From Streptomyces sp. NBC_00582 (GTDB taxonomy: Bacteria > Actinomycetota > Actinomycetes > Streptomycetales > Streptomycetaceae), in the NCBI RefSeq assembly GCF_036345155.1, contig NZ_CP107772.1, forward strand, positions 7,192,001 to 7,256,000: a stretch of 64,000 bases of DNA, in the 5' to 3' direction. Below, in pieces: positions 38,195 to 48,495 of this stretch. The notes below the pieces were generated by a model that saw only the letters and a list, made by a program, of their open reading frames with translations, did no database searches and was not told the origin of the DNA. How positions within the stretch are numbered: position 1 is the first letter of the stretch; the number at the start of each line of letters is the position of its first letter. Both the position numbers and the translations under genes were made by a program.

Positions 38195-39196
38195 ATGCCC
38201 CTCCCGAAAGCTGAACTGCACCTGCACATCGAAGGAACCCTGGAGCCGGAGCTGGCGTTCGAGCTGGCCGCCCGCAACGGGGTCACCCTGCCGTACGCCG
38301 ACACGGAAGAGCTGCGCAAGGCCTACCGGTTCGAGGACCTGCAGTCCTTCCTGAACCTGTACTACGAGCTGATGGCCGTCCTGCGCACCGAGCGGGACTT
38401 CGAGGACCTCGCGAACGCCTACCTCGCGAGGGCCGCCGCCCAGGGGGTGCGGCACGCCGAGATCTTCTTCGACCCGCAGGCCCATCTCGCCCGGGGCGTC
38501 GGCATGGGCACGGTGGTGGAGGGGCTGTGGCGGGCGCTCGGCGGCAGTGAGACGAACCACGGGGTGTCGACCCGGCTCATCCTCTGTTTCCTGCGCGACG
38601 AGTCCGCCGAGTCGGCCCTCGCGACCCTGGACGCGGCGAAGCCGTACCTCGACCGGATCACCGGCATCGGTCTGGACTCCGCCGAGGTGGGGCACCCGCC
38701 GGTGAAGTTCCGCGCGGTGTACGAGGCCGCCGCCGCGCTGGGGCTCAGGCGCGTGGCGCACGCGGGGGAGGAGGGGCCGCCCGAGTACATCACCGAGGCC
38801 CTGGACGTCCTCGGCGTCGAGCGCGTGGACCACGGGCTGCGCTGCATGGAGGACCCGGCGCTCGTCGAGCGGCTGGTGCGCGAGCGGATCCCGCTGACGC
38901 TGTGTCCGCTGTCCAACGTCCGGCTGCGCACCGTCGACACCCTCGCCGACCACCCGCTGCCCGCGATGCTCGACGCCGGGCTCGTGTGCACGGTCAACTC
39001 CGACGACCCGGCCTACTTCGGCGGATACGCGGGCGACAACTTCGACGCCGTACGGCGGACCCTCGGCCTGACCGAGGAGCGGCTGCGCGAGCTGGCCCGC
39101 AACTCCTTCACCGCCTCCTTCCTGGAGGACGACGAGGAGCGGCGGGCCCGGTATCTCGCCGAAGTGGAGAACTACCGGTTCCAGTCGCTCCGGTGA
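38195..39196 (+). CDS. add: Adenosine deaminase
   Basis: A 333-residue amidohydrolase converting adenosine to inosine. The zinc ligands are in KAELHLHIEG (H9, H11), with RVAHAGEEG and the later VNSDDPAYF motifs, and VDHGLRC contributes an active-site His. I choose ATG 38195 because the family begins with the PKAELHLHIEG strand; a GTG at 38171 overlapping the rnz stop would add eight residues. TACGAT at 38182-38187 seven bases upstream hints at a leaderless start, without a clear -35. Confidence 0.93.
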   Translation: MPLPKAELHLHIEGTLEPELAFELAARNGVTLPYADTEELRKAYRFEDLQSFLNLYYELMAVLRTERDFEDLANAYLARAAAQGVRHAEIFFDPQAHLARGVGMGTVVEGLWRALGGSETNHGVSTRLILCFLRDESAESALATLDAAKPYLDRITGIGLDSAEVGHPPVKFRAVYEAAAALGLRRVAHAGEEGPPEYITEALDVLGVERVDHGLRCMEDPALVERLVRERIPLTLCPLSNVRLRTVDTLADHPLPAMLDAGLVCTVNSDDPAYFGGYAGDNFDAVRRTLGLTEERLRELARNSFTASFLEDDEERRARYLAEVENYRFQSLR

Positions 39197-39262
39197 TGCG
39201 GTACACCGTGTCCACGGCCGGCACGGCCGGCACGGCCGCCGCCCTCGCCCGGAGCGAACCGT

Positions 39263-40546
39263 TCAGTTCCCGGACCCCGGTGCGGCGCCCGCCTGCCGGG
39301 GTCCGGCCGTGTCGTAGGCGTCCGGCGCGGGGGCGGCCGGGGTGTCCACCTCGATCTCGACGACCGGCCGGGCGGGCGCCCCGCCCCGCCGCCGTACGGC
39401 CCCCGGAAGCACCTGGCGCCCACTCGCGTGCAGCGCCACCCCGGTCATCGGCACGGCGACGACGAGCAGCGCCGCCCCCAGCACCAGACCCATCGCCGGG
39501 AACCCGGCCTGCTCCGACAGCACGCTCCCGGTGAGCGGACCGGCCGCCGTGCCCAGCGAGCCCGCCGAGCCGACGAGCACCGCCCAGCGCCCGCGCGGAT
39601 CCAGCGAGGCGGCCAGCCCGATCACGTACGACAGGACGACGGGGTAGAGCACGTTCCAGACGATCTGGCCGGTCGCGAAGCCCATCGGCGTGGTGGCCGA
39701 GGCGTTGCCCGCCACACAGCCCGCGATGACGACGGTCCCGACGCCGATCGGCACCGCCCGGCCGAGCCGCGCCCCGAGCGCCCCGGCGGCCAGCACCCCC
39801 ATCAGCCCGGCGCCCAGCGCCACCGCGAACACCGCGCCGACGGCCGCCTCGCCGAGGTGCGCCTGCGTCAGCCCGATCCGTCCGCTCACTCCCCAGAGGG
39901 AGTTCTGCACGAGGGACCAGAAGGGCATGGCGGCGGCCAGCGCCAGCCCGGCCCGCAGATGGGGCAGGGGGGCGCGTTCCTCGGGCAGCGCGGGGTCGGC
40001 GGGTGCCGTACGGCCGGGCAGACGCCCCGTCAGCGGCCCTACGGCGAGGGCGGTCAGCGCGATGGCGGCGAGCGGCTGACCGTGGCCCGCGCCGAGGTGC
40101 GGCACCGTCAGATAGACGGCCCCCGCGAGCGCGGACACCCCGAGCAGGCCCAGCGTGGAGGCGCGGTGCGGGTCGGGTTCGGCGGCGATCCGGGTCGCGG
40201 CGACCGCCGTGGCCGTACCGGAGCCGAAGCCGCCGAGGACCGCGCCCGCGACCACGGCCGGCACCGAACCGGCCAGGGCCGCCCCGCCGTAGCCCAGCAC
40301 CGCCAGCAGCAGCCCGGCCCGGGCCATGGTCCGCGCGCCGATCCGTTCCACCCGGGAGGCCAGCAGGAACCCGGCCGAGGACGAGCTCAGCAGCAGCGCG
40401 CTGCCGACGGCGCCCGCCTCGGTGGCGGTCAGCGGCAGTCCGCCGTCCAGCCGGCCGACCACGGTCGGCAGCAGATAGGGGGCGAGATACCCGGCCGTGA
40501 AAAGGGCGACGAGGGGCCAGGGCGTGGGGGTACGGCGGGCGAACAC
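39263..40546 (-). CDS. MFS transporter
   Basis: A 427-residue integral membrane protein with 12 predicted helices and the MFS loop pattern (VERIGARTMARAG between helices 2 and 3). The likely start is GTG 40546 with AGGAA upstream; an open frame reaches further upstream, but that part is less GC-rich and looks like a promoter region. The substrate cannot be told. A short hydrophilic C-terminal tail is rich in Pro and Ala. It lies downstream of the IclR regulator on the same strand, after a gap of 145 bp. Confidence 0.85.
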   Translation of the reverse strand: MFARRTPTPWPLVALFTAGYLAPYLLPTVVGRLDGGLPLTATEAGAVGSALLLSSSSAGFLLASRVERIGARTMARAGLLLAVLGYGGAALAGSVPAVVAGAVLGGFGSGTATAVAATRIAAEPDPHRASTLGLLGVSALAGAVYLTVPHLGAGHGQPLAAIALTALAVGPLTGRLPGRTAPADPALPEERAPLPHLRAGLALAAAMPFWSLVQNSLWGVSGRIGLTQAHLGEAAVGAVFAVALGAGLMGVLAAGALGARLGRAVPIGVGTVVIAGCVAGNASATTPMGFATGQIVWNVLYPVVLSYVIGLAASLDPRGRWAVLVGSAGSLGTAAGPLTGSVLSEQAGFPAMGLVLGAALLVVAVPMTGVALHASGRQVLPGAVRRRGGAPARPVVEIEVDTPAAPAPDAYDTAGPRQAGAAPGSGN

Positions 40547-40671
40547 GGGCGTTCCTGCAAGGCGAGAAGAGGCGGCTCGGGGCAATTCATACCAAGCGGG
40601 TGCCGCCCGAAGAAATTGAGGATGCATGATCTGAGTCACACCCTGTTTACCAGGGGGGACATCGGGTAGAA

Positions 40672-40690
40672 GGGCGCCTTTTCGGCGCTC
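40672..40690 (-). terminator. Weak candidate terminator after the IclR gene
   Basis: A 7-bp stem GGGCGCC / GGCGCTC (one G-U) with a TTTTC loop ends two bases past the IclR gene's stop; there is no U tract. Confidence 0.4.
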
Positions 40691-40691
40691 C

Positions 40692-41474
40692 CTAACGCCA
40701 ATTCACGGCCCCGCCGGCCCCCGGTGCCGTCGCCTCGATCTTGGCGCGTATCTCCCGCATCACGGCCACGATCCGCTCCTCGTGCCCGGCCGTGAGGCGC
40801 ACCAGCGGCACCGAGCAGCTGATCGCGTCCTGCGCCGGATGCTCGTACCGCAGCGCGAACCCGAAGCCGACGATCCCGGGCACGCCCTCCTCGCGGTCCA
40901 CGGAGTAACCGCGCGCCCGCACCTCGGCCAGGTCCGCCCGCAGCGACTCCCGGTCGGTGTGGGACTTCGGGGTGAGCGCCTCGTAGGGGCCCTCGGGCAG
41001 CTCGTCGTCGGGGCGTTCGGCGAGCAGGGCCTTGCCGAGCGCGCCGACGTGGGCGGGCAGGCGACGGCCGACGCGGCTGATCGTGCGCAGGTACTCGTGC
41101 GACTCGCGGGTGGCGAGGTAGGCCACGTCCCGTCCGTCCAGCCGGCCCAGATGGATGGTCTCGCCCAGCGCCTCGGACGCCTCGTCGAGATACGGGCGCA
41201 CCAGGCGGACGCGCGGATCGGAGTCGAGGTAACCGGTGCCGGTCAGCAGGGCGTGGATGCCGATGCCGTAGAGGGAGCCGGTGACATCGGTGCGCACCCA
41301 GCCCCGGCCTATCAGGGTCTGCAGCAGCGCGTACATCGAGCTGCGCGGCACCTCCAGGGCGTCCGCCAGCTCCTGCAGCCGCGCCGGGCGGTCCCCGCGC
41401 GCGGCGAGCAGTTCCAGCAGCTCGACCGTCCGAGCGGCCGACTTCACCTCGCGGACACCGCCTGTCTCCGACAT
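40692..41474 (-). CDS. IclR family transcriptional regulator of glucarate catabolism (probable)
   Basis: A 260-residue regulator starting at ATG 41474. The N-terminal winged helix is VKSAARTVELLELLAARGDRPARLQELADALEVPRSSMYALLQTL; the C-terminal effector domain has GETIHLGRLDGRDVAYLAT and HVGALGKALLAERPD. IclR proteins bind small carboxylates. It diverges from the D-glucarate catabolic genes and probably controls them through a site in the 118-bp gap, where a TCCAT-N8-ATGGA inverted repeat overlaps the predicted start of the dehydratase transcript. Confidence 0.9.
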   Translation of the reverse strand: MSETGGVREVKSAARTVELLELLAARGDRPARLQELADALEVPRSSMYALLQTLIGRGWVRTDVTGSLYGIGIHALLTGTGYLDSDPRVRLVRPYLDEASEALGETIHLGRLDGRDVAYLATRESHEYLRTISRVGRRLPAHVGALGKALLAERPDDELPEGPYEALTPKSHTDRESLRADLAEVRARGYSVDREEGVPGIVGFGFALRYEHPAQDAISCSVPLVRLTAGHEERIVAVMREIRAKIEATAPGAGGAVNWR

Positions 41475-41528
41475 GTCCCGATCGTAAGCGGGCGCGATCG
41501 GAGCACGGACGGGCGCAGGGCGGTCGTA

Positions 41529-41557
41529 TTGACGGCCGACGTTCGCGTATCTAACCT
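41529..41557 (+). promoter_or_regulatory. Promoter of the glucarate genes
   Basis: TTGACG (41529-41534), a 17-bp spacer and TAACCT (41552-41557) fit a vegetative promoter, with a predicted start near 41564. Confidence 0.65.
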
Positions 41558-41574
41558 CCATCTTCATACATGGA
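41557..41574. promoter_or_regulatory. Candidate IclR operator
   Basis: TCCAT-N8-ATGGA is an 18-bp inverted repeat over the predicted transcription start of the glucarate operon, between divergent genes. Its arms are only 5 bp, so it needs testing. Confidence 0.4.
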
Positions 41575-41592
41575 TAACGTCTACATGGGGAG

Positions 41593-42540
41593 ATGAAGAA
41601 GGTGGGCATCGACACCGACACGGTCCGGAGACTGAGGCAGGGCATGGCGGCCGGCGTGCTGTCCTTCCCGCTGACGAGCTTCCACGGGGACGGCTCGCTC
41701 GACCCCGACGGCTTCCGCGCCCATGTCGCGAGCCGGCTCGCCGCCGGTCCCGGCGCCCTCTTCCCCGCCTGCGGCACCGGCGAGTTCTTCTCCCTCGACG
41801 AGGACGAGTACCGCACGGTCGTGCGGATCGCGGTCGAGGAGGCCGCCGGACGGGTCCCGGTCGTCGCCGGGACCGGCTACGGCTGGGCCCAGGCCGCCCG
41901 TTTCGCCCGCATCGCCGAGGAGGCGGGCGCCGACGCCCTGCTCGTCCTGCCGCACTACCTCGTGGCCGCCCCGCAGGACGGCCTGGTCGCCCAGCTCGAA
42001 CAGCTCGCCGCCCACACCCGCCTCCCGCTCATCGCCTACCAGCGCGGACAGGTCGACTACGGCGTCGACGCCTTCCGGCGGATCACCCGGATCCCCGGGG
42101 TCATCGGCCTCAAGGACGGCCGCAGCGACCTCGACCGCCTCCAGCGCCTCACCCTCGCCGCCCCCGAGGGCTTCCTCTTCTTCAACGGCGCCGCCACCGC
42201 CGAGATCCAGGCCCGCGCCTACGCCACCGTCGGCGTCCCCGCCTACTCCTCCGCCGTGCACGCCTTCGCGCCCGAGATCGCCGGCGCCTTCTTCACCGCC
42301 CTGCGGGACGGCGACACGAGCACCGTCGACAAGCTGCTGCGCGCGTTCTACGTCCCCCTCGTCGAACTCCGCGACCGGGCACCGGGCTACGCCGTGTCCC
42401 TCGTCAAGGCCGCCGCCCGGCTGCGCGGCGCCCCCGTCGGCCCCGTGCGCGCCCCGCTCACCGACCCCACGCCCGCCGATCTCGCCGGCCTCACGACCCT
42501 CCTCGCCACCGGCCTCGACCTCGTGGGAGCCGCCCTGTGA
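41593..42540 (+). CDS. kdgD: 5-dehydro-4-deoxyglucarate dehydratase
   Basis: A 315-residue member of the dihydrodipicolinate synthase/N-acetylneuraminate lyase family with FPACGTGEFFSL, AGTGYGWAQA, the Tyr-containing LIAYQRG and the Schiff-base lysine in GVIGLKDGRSD. In glucarate catabolism it decarboxylates and dehydrates 5-dehydro-4-deoxy-D-glucarate to 2-oxoglutarate semialdehyde, and the neighbouring glucarate dehydratase gene supports that assignment. The start may be ATG 41593 or GTG 41602; GGGGAG is nine bases before the GTG but abuts the ATG. The downstream gene overlaps by GTGA. Confidence 0.93.
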   Translation: MKKVGIDTDTVRRLRQGMAAGVLSFPLTSFHGDGSLDPDGFRAHVASRLAAGPGALFPACGTGEFFSLDEDEYRTVVRIAVEEAAGRVPVVAGTGYGWAQAARFARIAEEAGADALLVLPHYLVAAPQDGLVAQLEQLAAHTRLPLIAYQRGQVDYGVDAFRRITRIPGVIGLKDGRSDLDRLQRLTLAAPEGFLFFNGAATAEIQARAYATVGVPAYSSAVHAFAPEIAGAFFTALRDGDTSTVDKLLRAFYVPLVELRDRAPGYAVSLVKAAARLRGAPVGPVRAPLTDPTPADLAGLTTLLATGLDLVGAAL

Positions 42541-43826
42541 ACCTCGCCATCGCGGACGTACGCCTGACGCCGATCCTGGTCGCCGACCCGCCGCTGCTCA
42601 ACACCCAGGGCGTGCACCAGCCGTACACCCCCCGGCTGATCGTCGAGGTGGAGACCGCCGACGGCGTCACCGGAGTCGGCGAGACCTACGGCGACACCAA
42701 GTACCTGGAGCTGGCCCGCCCGTTCGCGGCGAGGCTGATCGGCCGTCAGGTGAGCGACCTGAACGGACTGTTCACGATCGCCGACCAGGTCGCGGTGGAC
42801 TCCTCCCGGGTCTCCGGACAGGTCGACGTGGGCGGGCTGCGCGGCGTCCAGACCGCCGACAAGCTGCGGCTGTCCGTCGTCTCCGGCTTCGAGGTCGCCT
42901 GCCTCGACGCCCTCGGCAAGTCCCTCGGCCTGCCCGTGCACGCCCTGCTCGGCGGCAAGGTGCGCGACACCGTCGAATACAGCGCCTACCTCTTCTACAA
43001 GTGGGCCCGCCACCCCGAGGGCGTGCCCAGCGAGCAGGACGACTGGGGCGCGGCCCTCGACCCCGCCGGAGTCGTCGAGCAGGCCCGGCGCTTCACCGAG
43101 CGCCACGGCTTCACCTCCTTCAAGCTCAAGGGCGGGGTCTTCCCGCCCGACGAGGAGATCGCCGCCGTACGCGCCCTGGCCGCCGCCTTTCCCGGACACC
43201 CGCTGCGGCTCGACCCCAACGGGGCGTGGAGCGTGGAGACCTCACTGAAGGTGGCGAAGGAACTGGGGGACGTCCTGGAATACCTGGAGGACCCCGCACT
43301 CGGCACGCCGGCCATGGCCGAGGTCGCGGCGGCGACCGGGGTGCCGCTCGCCACCAACATGTGCGTGACGACCTTCGCCGAGATCCAGGAGGCGTTCACG
43401 CGGGGGGCTGTGCAGGTCGTCCTCTCCGACCACCACTACTGGGGCGGGCTGCGCAACACACAGCAACTCGCCGCGATCTGCCGGACGTTCGGCGTCGGGG
43501 TGTCCATGCACTCCAACACCCACCTCGGTATCTCGCTGGCCGCCATGACCCAGGTCGCCTCCACCGTGCCGGACCTGCACCACGCCTGCGACTCCCACTA
43601 CCCCTGGCAGTCGGAGGACGTGCTGACCGAGCGCCTCACCTTCGACGCCGGCAAGGTCGCCGTCTCCGACACGCCCGGCCTGGGGGTCGAGCTCGACCGG
43701 GAGAAGGTCGCGTTCCTGCACCGGCGCTGGCTGGACGACGACGGGGCGCTGCGCGAGCGGGACGACGCGGCGGCGATGCGGGTGGCCGACCCCGACTGGG
43801 TCACGCCCTCGGTGCCGCGCTGGTAG
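42537..43826 (+). CDS. gudD: Glucarate dehydratase (enolase superfamily)
   Basis: A 429-residue enolase-superfamily enzyme beginning at GTG 42537 inside the kdgD stop. The TSFKLKGG motif carries the catalytic Lys of the K-x-K type; RLDPNGAWS, YLEDPALGT and ATNMCVTTF supply metal-site residues; the catalytic His lies in GVSMHSNTHLG. It dehydrates D-glucarate to the substrate of KdgD. Gene symbol by analogy. An imperfect 46-bp tandem duplication covers its 3' end and stop codon. Confidence 0.92.
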   Translation: MNLAIADVRLTPILVADPPLLNTQGVHQPYTPRLIVEVETADGVTGVGETYGDTKYLELARPFAARLIGRQVSDLNGLFTIADQVAVDSSRVSGQVDVGGLRGVQTADKLRLSVVSGFEVACLDALGKSLGLPVHALLGGKVRDTVEYSAYLFYKWARHPEGVPSEQDDWGAALDPAGVVEQARRFTERHGFTSFKLKGGVFPPDEEIAAVRALAAAFPGHPLRLDPNGAWSVETSLKVAKELGDVLEYLEDPALGTPAMAEVAAATGVPLATNMCVTTFAEIQEAFTRGAVQVVLSDHHYWGGLRNTQQLAAICRTFGVGVSMHSNTHLGISLAAMTQVASTVPDLHHACDSHYPWQSEDVLTERLTFDAGKVAVSDTPGLGVELDREKVAFLHRRWLDDDGALRERDDAAAMRVADPDWVTPSVPRW

Positions 43827-43879
43827 ACATCGCGACCCCGACTGGGTCTTGCCCTCGGTGCCGCGCTGGTAGACACCGG
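43788..43879 (+). repeat. Imperfect 46-bp tandem duplication over the gudD stop
   Basis: Copy 1 (43788-43833) contains the last codons and the TAG of gudD; copy 2 (43834-43879) repeats it with only a few changes. The second copy is non-coding. Confidence 0.88.
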
Positions 43880-43992
43880 CACCCCGCTGGTGGTCACGCG
43901 GCTCGCCGAGGGGTCGCGGTCGCCGGCGACGGGCGGCGGGGCGCTCGTTTGGTGCAGACTGGCCGGGTCCGTACCACGTCAGGGAGCGCATC

Positions 43993-45135
43993 GTGACCGC
44001 CGCCGCCGCGTCCACCGGAGAGGGACACCACCGTCGAAACGGCCAGGCCGCCCAGGCCGCCCTGGTCGATCCCCTGATCGCCCGGCGGGCGCCCGGAGAC
44101 CCGCCCTGGGACGTCTATCTCACCGGCACCGTCTTCCTCGACATCATCTTCACCGGCCTCGACTCCGCCCCCGTGCGCGGCACCGAGTCCTGGGCGCGCG
44201 GCATGGGCTCGAGCCCCGGCGGCGTCGCCAACATGGCCACCGCCCTGGCCCGCCTCGGCCTGCGCACCTCCCTCGCCGCGGCCTTCGGCGACGACCACTA
44301 CGGCGAGTACTGCTGGGACGCCCTCGAACAGGGCGAGGGCATCGACCTCGGCCCCTCGCGCACCGTCCCCGGCTGGCACTCGCCCGTCACCGTCTCCATG
44401 GCCTACGAGGGGGAGCGGACCATGGTCTCCCACGGCCACGAACCGCCCCCGGAGGAGCCCGCCCCCGACTGCCCGCCGCCCGCCCGGGCCGCCGTCGCCT
44501 CCCTCACCCCCGGCACCCGCGCCCCCTGGATCGCCCAGGCCGCCGCCCGCGGCACCCGGGTCTTCGCCGACGTCGGCTGGGACGACACAGGCGCCTGGGA
44601 CCTGGCCGGCCTCGCCGACCTGCGGTACTGCGAGGCCTTCCTGCCGAACGCCGAGGAGGCCATGCGCTACACCCGCGCCGACTGCCCCCGCGCCGCCGCC
44701 CACGCCCTCACCGACCGGGTCCCGCTCGCGGTCGTCACCCTCGGCGCCGAGGGCGCCTACGCCGTGGACGGGCGCACCGGCGAGACCGCCGAGGTCCCCG
44801 CCATCGCCGTCGAGGCCCTCGACCCCACGGGCGCCGGGGACGTCTTCGTGGCCGGCTTCGTCACCGGCACCCTCGCCGACTGGCCGCTCGCCGACCGCCT
44901 CGCCTTCGCCGGCCTCACCGCCGCGCTCTCCGTCCAGGAGTTCGGCGGCTCCCTCTCCGCACCCGGCTGGGCCGAGATCGCCGCCTGGTGGCGCAAGGTG
45001 CAGTCGGTGGAGGGCCAGGACCCCGAGGCGCTGCGCCGGTACGCGTTCCTGGAGGGCCTGCTGCCCAGGGAGGAGACCAGCCCCTGGCCGCTGCGCCGCG
45101 CGGTCCCGACGATCGGTTTCGGCCGGTCGGCCTAG
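43993..45135 (+). CDS. PfkB family carbohydrate kinase
   Basis: A 380-residue ribokinase-superfamily protein starting at GTG 43993 with GGGAG upstream. The N-terminal glycine motif is PGGVANMATALARLGL; the C-terminal ATP/anion-hole motif with the catalytic Asp is DPTGAGDVFVAGF. The sugar substrate cannot be read from sequence; proximity to glucarate genes suggests a sugar-acid kinase but the 166-bp gap argues against one tight operon. The first 35 residues are a non-family extension. Confidence 0.9.
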   Translation: MTAAAASTGEGHHRRNGQAAQAALVDPLIARRAPGDPPWDVYLTGTVFLDIIFTGLDSAPVRGTESWARGMGSSPGGVANMATALARLGLRTSLAAAFGDDHYGEYCWDALEQGEGIDLGPSRTVPGWHSPVTVSMAYEGERTMVSHGHEPPPEEPAPDCPPPARAAVASLTPGTRAPWIAQAAARGTRVFADVGWDDTGAWDLAGLADLRYCEAFLPNAEEAMRYTRADCPRAAAHALTDRVPLAVVTLGAEGAYAVDGRTGETAEVPAIAVEALDPTGAGDVFVAGFVTGTLADWPLADRLAFAGLTAALSVQEFGGSLSAPGWAEIAAWWRKVQSVEGQDPEALRRYAFLEGLLPREETSPWPLRRAVPTIGFGRSA

Positions 45136-45170
45136 GCCGACCGGGTTCGGCGGTGCACCGACAAAACCCC

Positions 45171-45271
45171 ATGGCGTTGTCAGCCCCCTGGCGTACCCTT
45201 GAACTCGCCAGGCCGCCCTTGTGGCAGGCGAGACGCATCCGGGAGGACGTAGAGGCCCTCGTGGCCGGCCT

Positions 45272-45275
<4 letters not shown>
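45171..45275 (+). CDS. Possible 34-residue upstream ORF coupled to phoH
   Basis: ATG 45171 opens a 34-codon frame whose TGA overlaps the phoH ATG (ATGA). An internal GTG at 45261 preceded by GAGG five bases upstream would give a four-residue minicistron ending at the same stop. phoH itself has no well-placed ribosome binding site, so re-initiation from this frame is plausible. I do not recognise the peptide; the case rests on geometry alone. Confidence 0.35.
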
Positions 45276-46330
<1,055 letters not shown>

Positions 46331-46343
46331 ACAAGCCAGCACC

Positions 46344-46841
46344 ATGTCGATCGACGTCAACAACGAGTCCGGAACCGAGGTCGACGAGCAGGCGATCCTC
46401 GACATCGCCCGCTACGCACTCGCGCGGATGCGCATCCACCCGCTCTCCGAGCTCTCGGTGATCGTCGTGGACGCCGACGCCATGGAGCAACTGCACATCC
46501 AGTGGATGGACCTGCCGGGGCCGACGGACGTCATGTCCTTCCCGATGGACGAGCTGCGTCCGCCGTCGAAGGACGACGACGAGCCCCCGCAGGGCCTGCT
46601 CGGCGACATCGTGCTCTGCCCCGAGGTCGCCGCCAAGCAGGGCACCGAGGCGCCCACCCAGCACTCCATGGACGAGGAGCTCCAGCTCCTCACCGTCCAC
46701 GGCGTGCTGCACCTGCTCGGCTACGACCACGAGGAACCCGACGAGAAGGCCGAGATGTTCGGCCTCCAGGCGGCCATCGTGGACGGCTGGCGAGCCGAGA
46801 AGGGCCTGACCGGGCCTTCCCCGGCGCCGACCGTCTCATGA
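46344..46841 (+). CDS. ybeY: Endoribonuclease YbeY
   Basis: A 165-residue zinc-dependent endoribonuclease with the metal motif [11 protein letters not shown] (H-x3-H-x5-H) near residue 120. YbeY takes part in 16S rRNA 3' maturation and ribosome quality control. It lies 13 bp after phoH and its stop overlaps the next start (ATGA). Confidence 0.96.
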   Translation: MSIDVNNESGTEVDEQAILDIARYALARMRIHPLSELSVIVVDADAMEQLHIQWMDLPGPTDVMSFPMDELRPPSKDDDEPPQGLLGDIVLCPEVAAKQGTEAPTQHSMDEELQLLTVHGVLHLLGYDHEEPDEKAEMFGLQAAIVDGWRAEKGLTGPSPAPTVS

Positions 46842-48139
46842 GTCCCACCCTGGTCTCCGGCGCGATCGCCCTGGTCGTCGTCGCCTGGCTCGCCGCCTGC
46901 GCGGAGGCGGGCATCGCGCGCGTCTCCAGCTTCCGCGCCGAGGAGGCCGTACGGTCCGGGCGGCGCGGCAGCGCCAAGCTCGCCCAGATCACCGCCGACC
47001 CCACCCGCTATCTCAATGTGGCGCTGCTGGTCCGCGTCGCCTGCGAGATGGCGGCCGCGGCGCTGGTGACGTACGCCTGTCTCCAGGAGATCGACGGCAC
47101 CGCCCCGGCGCTGCTCGCCGCGATCGGGGTGATGGTCCTCGTCTCGTACGTCGCCGTCGGGGTGTCCCCGCGCACCATCGGCCGTCAGCACCCGCTGAAC
47201 ACGGCGACGGCGGCGGCGTACATCCTGCTGCCCCTCGCCCGGATCATGGGCCCGATCCCGTCCCTGCTGATCCTCATCGGCAACGCGCTCACCCCCGGCA
47301 AGGGCTTCCGCCGCGGCCCCTTCGCCTCCGAGGCGGAGCTGCGGGCGCTGGTCGACCTCGCCGAGCAGGAGTCCCTCATCGAGGACGAGGAGCGCCGGAT
47401 GGTGCACTCCGTCTTCGAGCTGGGCGACACCCTCGTCCGTGAGGTCATGGTCCCGCGCACCGACCTGGTCGTCATCGAGCGGTACAAGACGATCCGCCAG
47501 GCCCTCACCCTCGCCCTGCGCTCGGGCTTCTCGCGCATACCCGTGACCGGGGAGAGCGAGGACGACATCGTCGGGATCGTGTACTTGAAGGACCTGGTCC
47601 GCAAGACGCACATCAGCCGCGACGCCGAGAGCGACCTCGTCTCCACGGCCATGCGGCCCGCCGCCTTCGTCCCCGACACCAAGAACGCCGGCGACCTGCT
47701 GCGCGAGATGCAGCTGCAGCGCAACCACGTCGCCGTCGTCATCGACGAGTACGGCGGCACGGCCGGCATCGTCACCATCGAGGACATCCTCGAGGAGATC
47801 GTCGGCGAGATCACCGACGAGTACGACCGTGAGCTCCCGCCCGTGGAGGAGCTCGGCGACGACCGCTTCCGGGTCACCGCCCGCCTCGACATCACCGACC
47901 TCGGCGAGCTGTACGGCCTGGAGGAGTACGACGACGAGGACGTGGAGACCGTCGGCGGACTGCTCGCCAAGGCCCTGGGCCGGGTGCCCATCGCCGGTGC
48001 CTCCTCCGTCGTCGACCTGCCCGACGGCCGGGCGCTGCGGCTGACCGCCGAGGCCGCCGCCGGCCGCCGGAACAAGATCGTGACGGTGCTGGTGGAGCCG
48101 GTGGAGGCTCCCGCGGACGAGGAGAAGGAGTCCGAGTGA
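46838..48139 (+). CDS. CNNM/CorC-type membrane protein with CBS domains (hemolysin-family)
   Basis: A 433-residue protein: a DUF21-type N-terminal region with three to four membrane helices (residues 1-145), two CBS domains (about 200-320, containing [15 protein letters not shown] and [17 protein letters not shown]), and a CorC_HlyC C-terminal domain (residues 335-425). Family members have been linked to Mg2+/Co2+ efflux and acid-phospholipid binding. The start is ATG 46838, overlapping the ybeY stop, and its own stop overlaps the next start (GTGA). Confidence 0.93.
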   Translation: MSPTLVSGAIALVVVAWLAACAEAGIARVSSFRAEEAVRSGRRGSAKLAQITADPTRYLNVALLVRVACEMAAAALVTYACLQEIDGTAPALLAAIGVMVLVSYVAVGVSPRTIGRQHPLNTATAAAYILLPLARIMGPIPSLLILIGNALTPGKGFRRGPFASEAELRALVDLAEQESLIEDEERRMVHSVFELGDTLVREVMVPRTDLVVIERYKTIRQALTLALRSGFSRIPVTGESEDDIVGIVYLKDLVRKTHISRDAESDLVSTAMRPAAFVPDTKNAGDLLREMQLQRNHVAVVIDEYGGTAGIVTIEDILEEIVGEITDEYDRELPPVEELGDDRFRVTARLDITDLGELYGLEEYDDEDVETVGGLLAKALGRVPIAGASSVVDLPDGRALRLTAEAAAGRRNKIVTVLVEPVEAPADEEKESE

Positions 48140-48495
48140 CCCCTCAGGAGCTGCGCGCCCTGTGCCTGTCCTTCAACGCCGTCGTGGAGGACTTCCCGTT
48201 CCGGCCGGAGATCTCGGTGTTCAAGGTCGGCGGCAAGATGTTCGCCCTGAGCTGGACCGACGAGCGGCCGCTGAAGGTCAACCTCAAGTGCGACCCCGAG
48301 GACGCGGTCCGGCTGCGCGGCGAGCACCCCGGCCTGATCGCCCCCGGCTACCACATGAACAAGCGGCACTGGAACACGGTCACCGTCGACGGCGACCTCC
48401 CCGACCGCCTCGTCCGCGAACTGGTCGAGGACTCCTACGACCTGGTGGTCGCCGGCCTGCCGAGGGCGGAGCGGCTACGGCTCGACCGGCCCTGA
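48136..48495 (+). CDS. MmcQ/YjbR family DNA-binding-like protein
   Basis: A 119-residue protein with the MmcQ/YjbR (CyaY-like) fold signature: FPFRPEISVFKVGGKMFAL, LKVNLKCDPEDAVRLR and the C-terminal PGYHMNKRHWNTVTVDGDLPDRLVRELVEDSYDLV spread over two motifs. Function unknown; the fold is often linked to DNA binding. It starts at GTG 48136 in the stop of the CBS-domain gene. Its end overlaps the convergent MFS gene by 21 bp. Confidence 0.9.
   Translation: MTPQELRALCLSFNAVVEDFPFRPEISVFKVGGKMFALSWTDERPLKVNLKCDPEDAVRLRGEHPGLIAPGYHMNKRHWNTVTVDGDLPDRLVRELVEDSYDLVVAGLPRAERLRLDRP

Noticed and set aside
40547..40639. N-terminal extension of the MFS transporter to 40639
   Set aside because: The added segment is less GC-rich, has no family similarity and looks like promoter sequence; GTG 40546 has a ribosome binding site.
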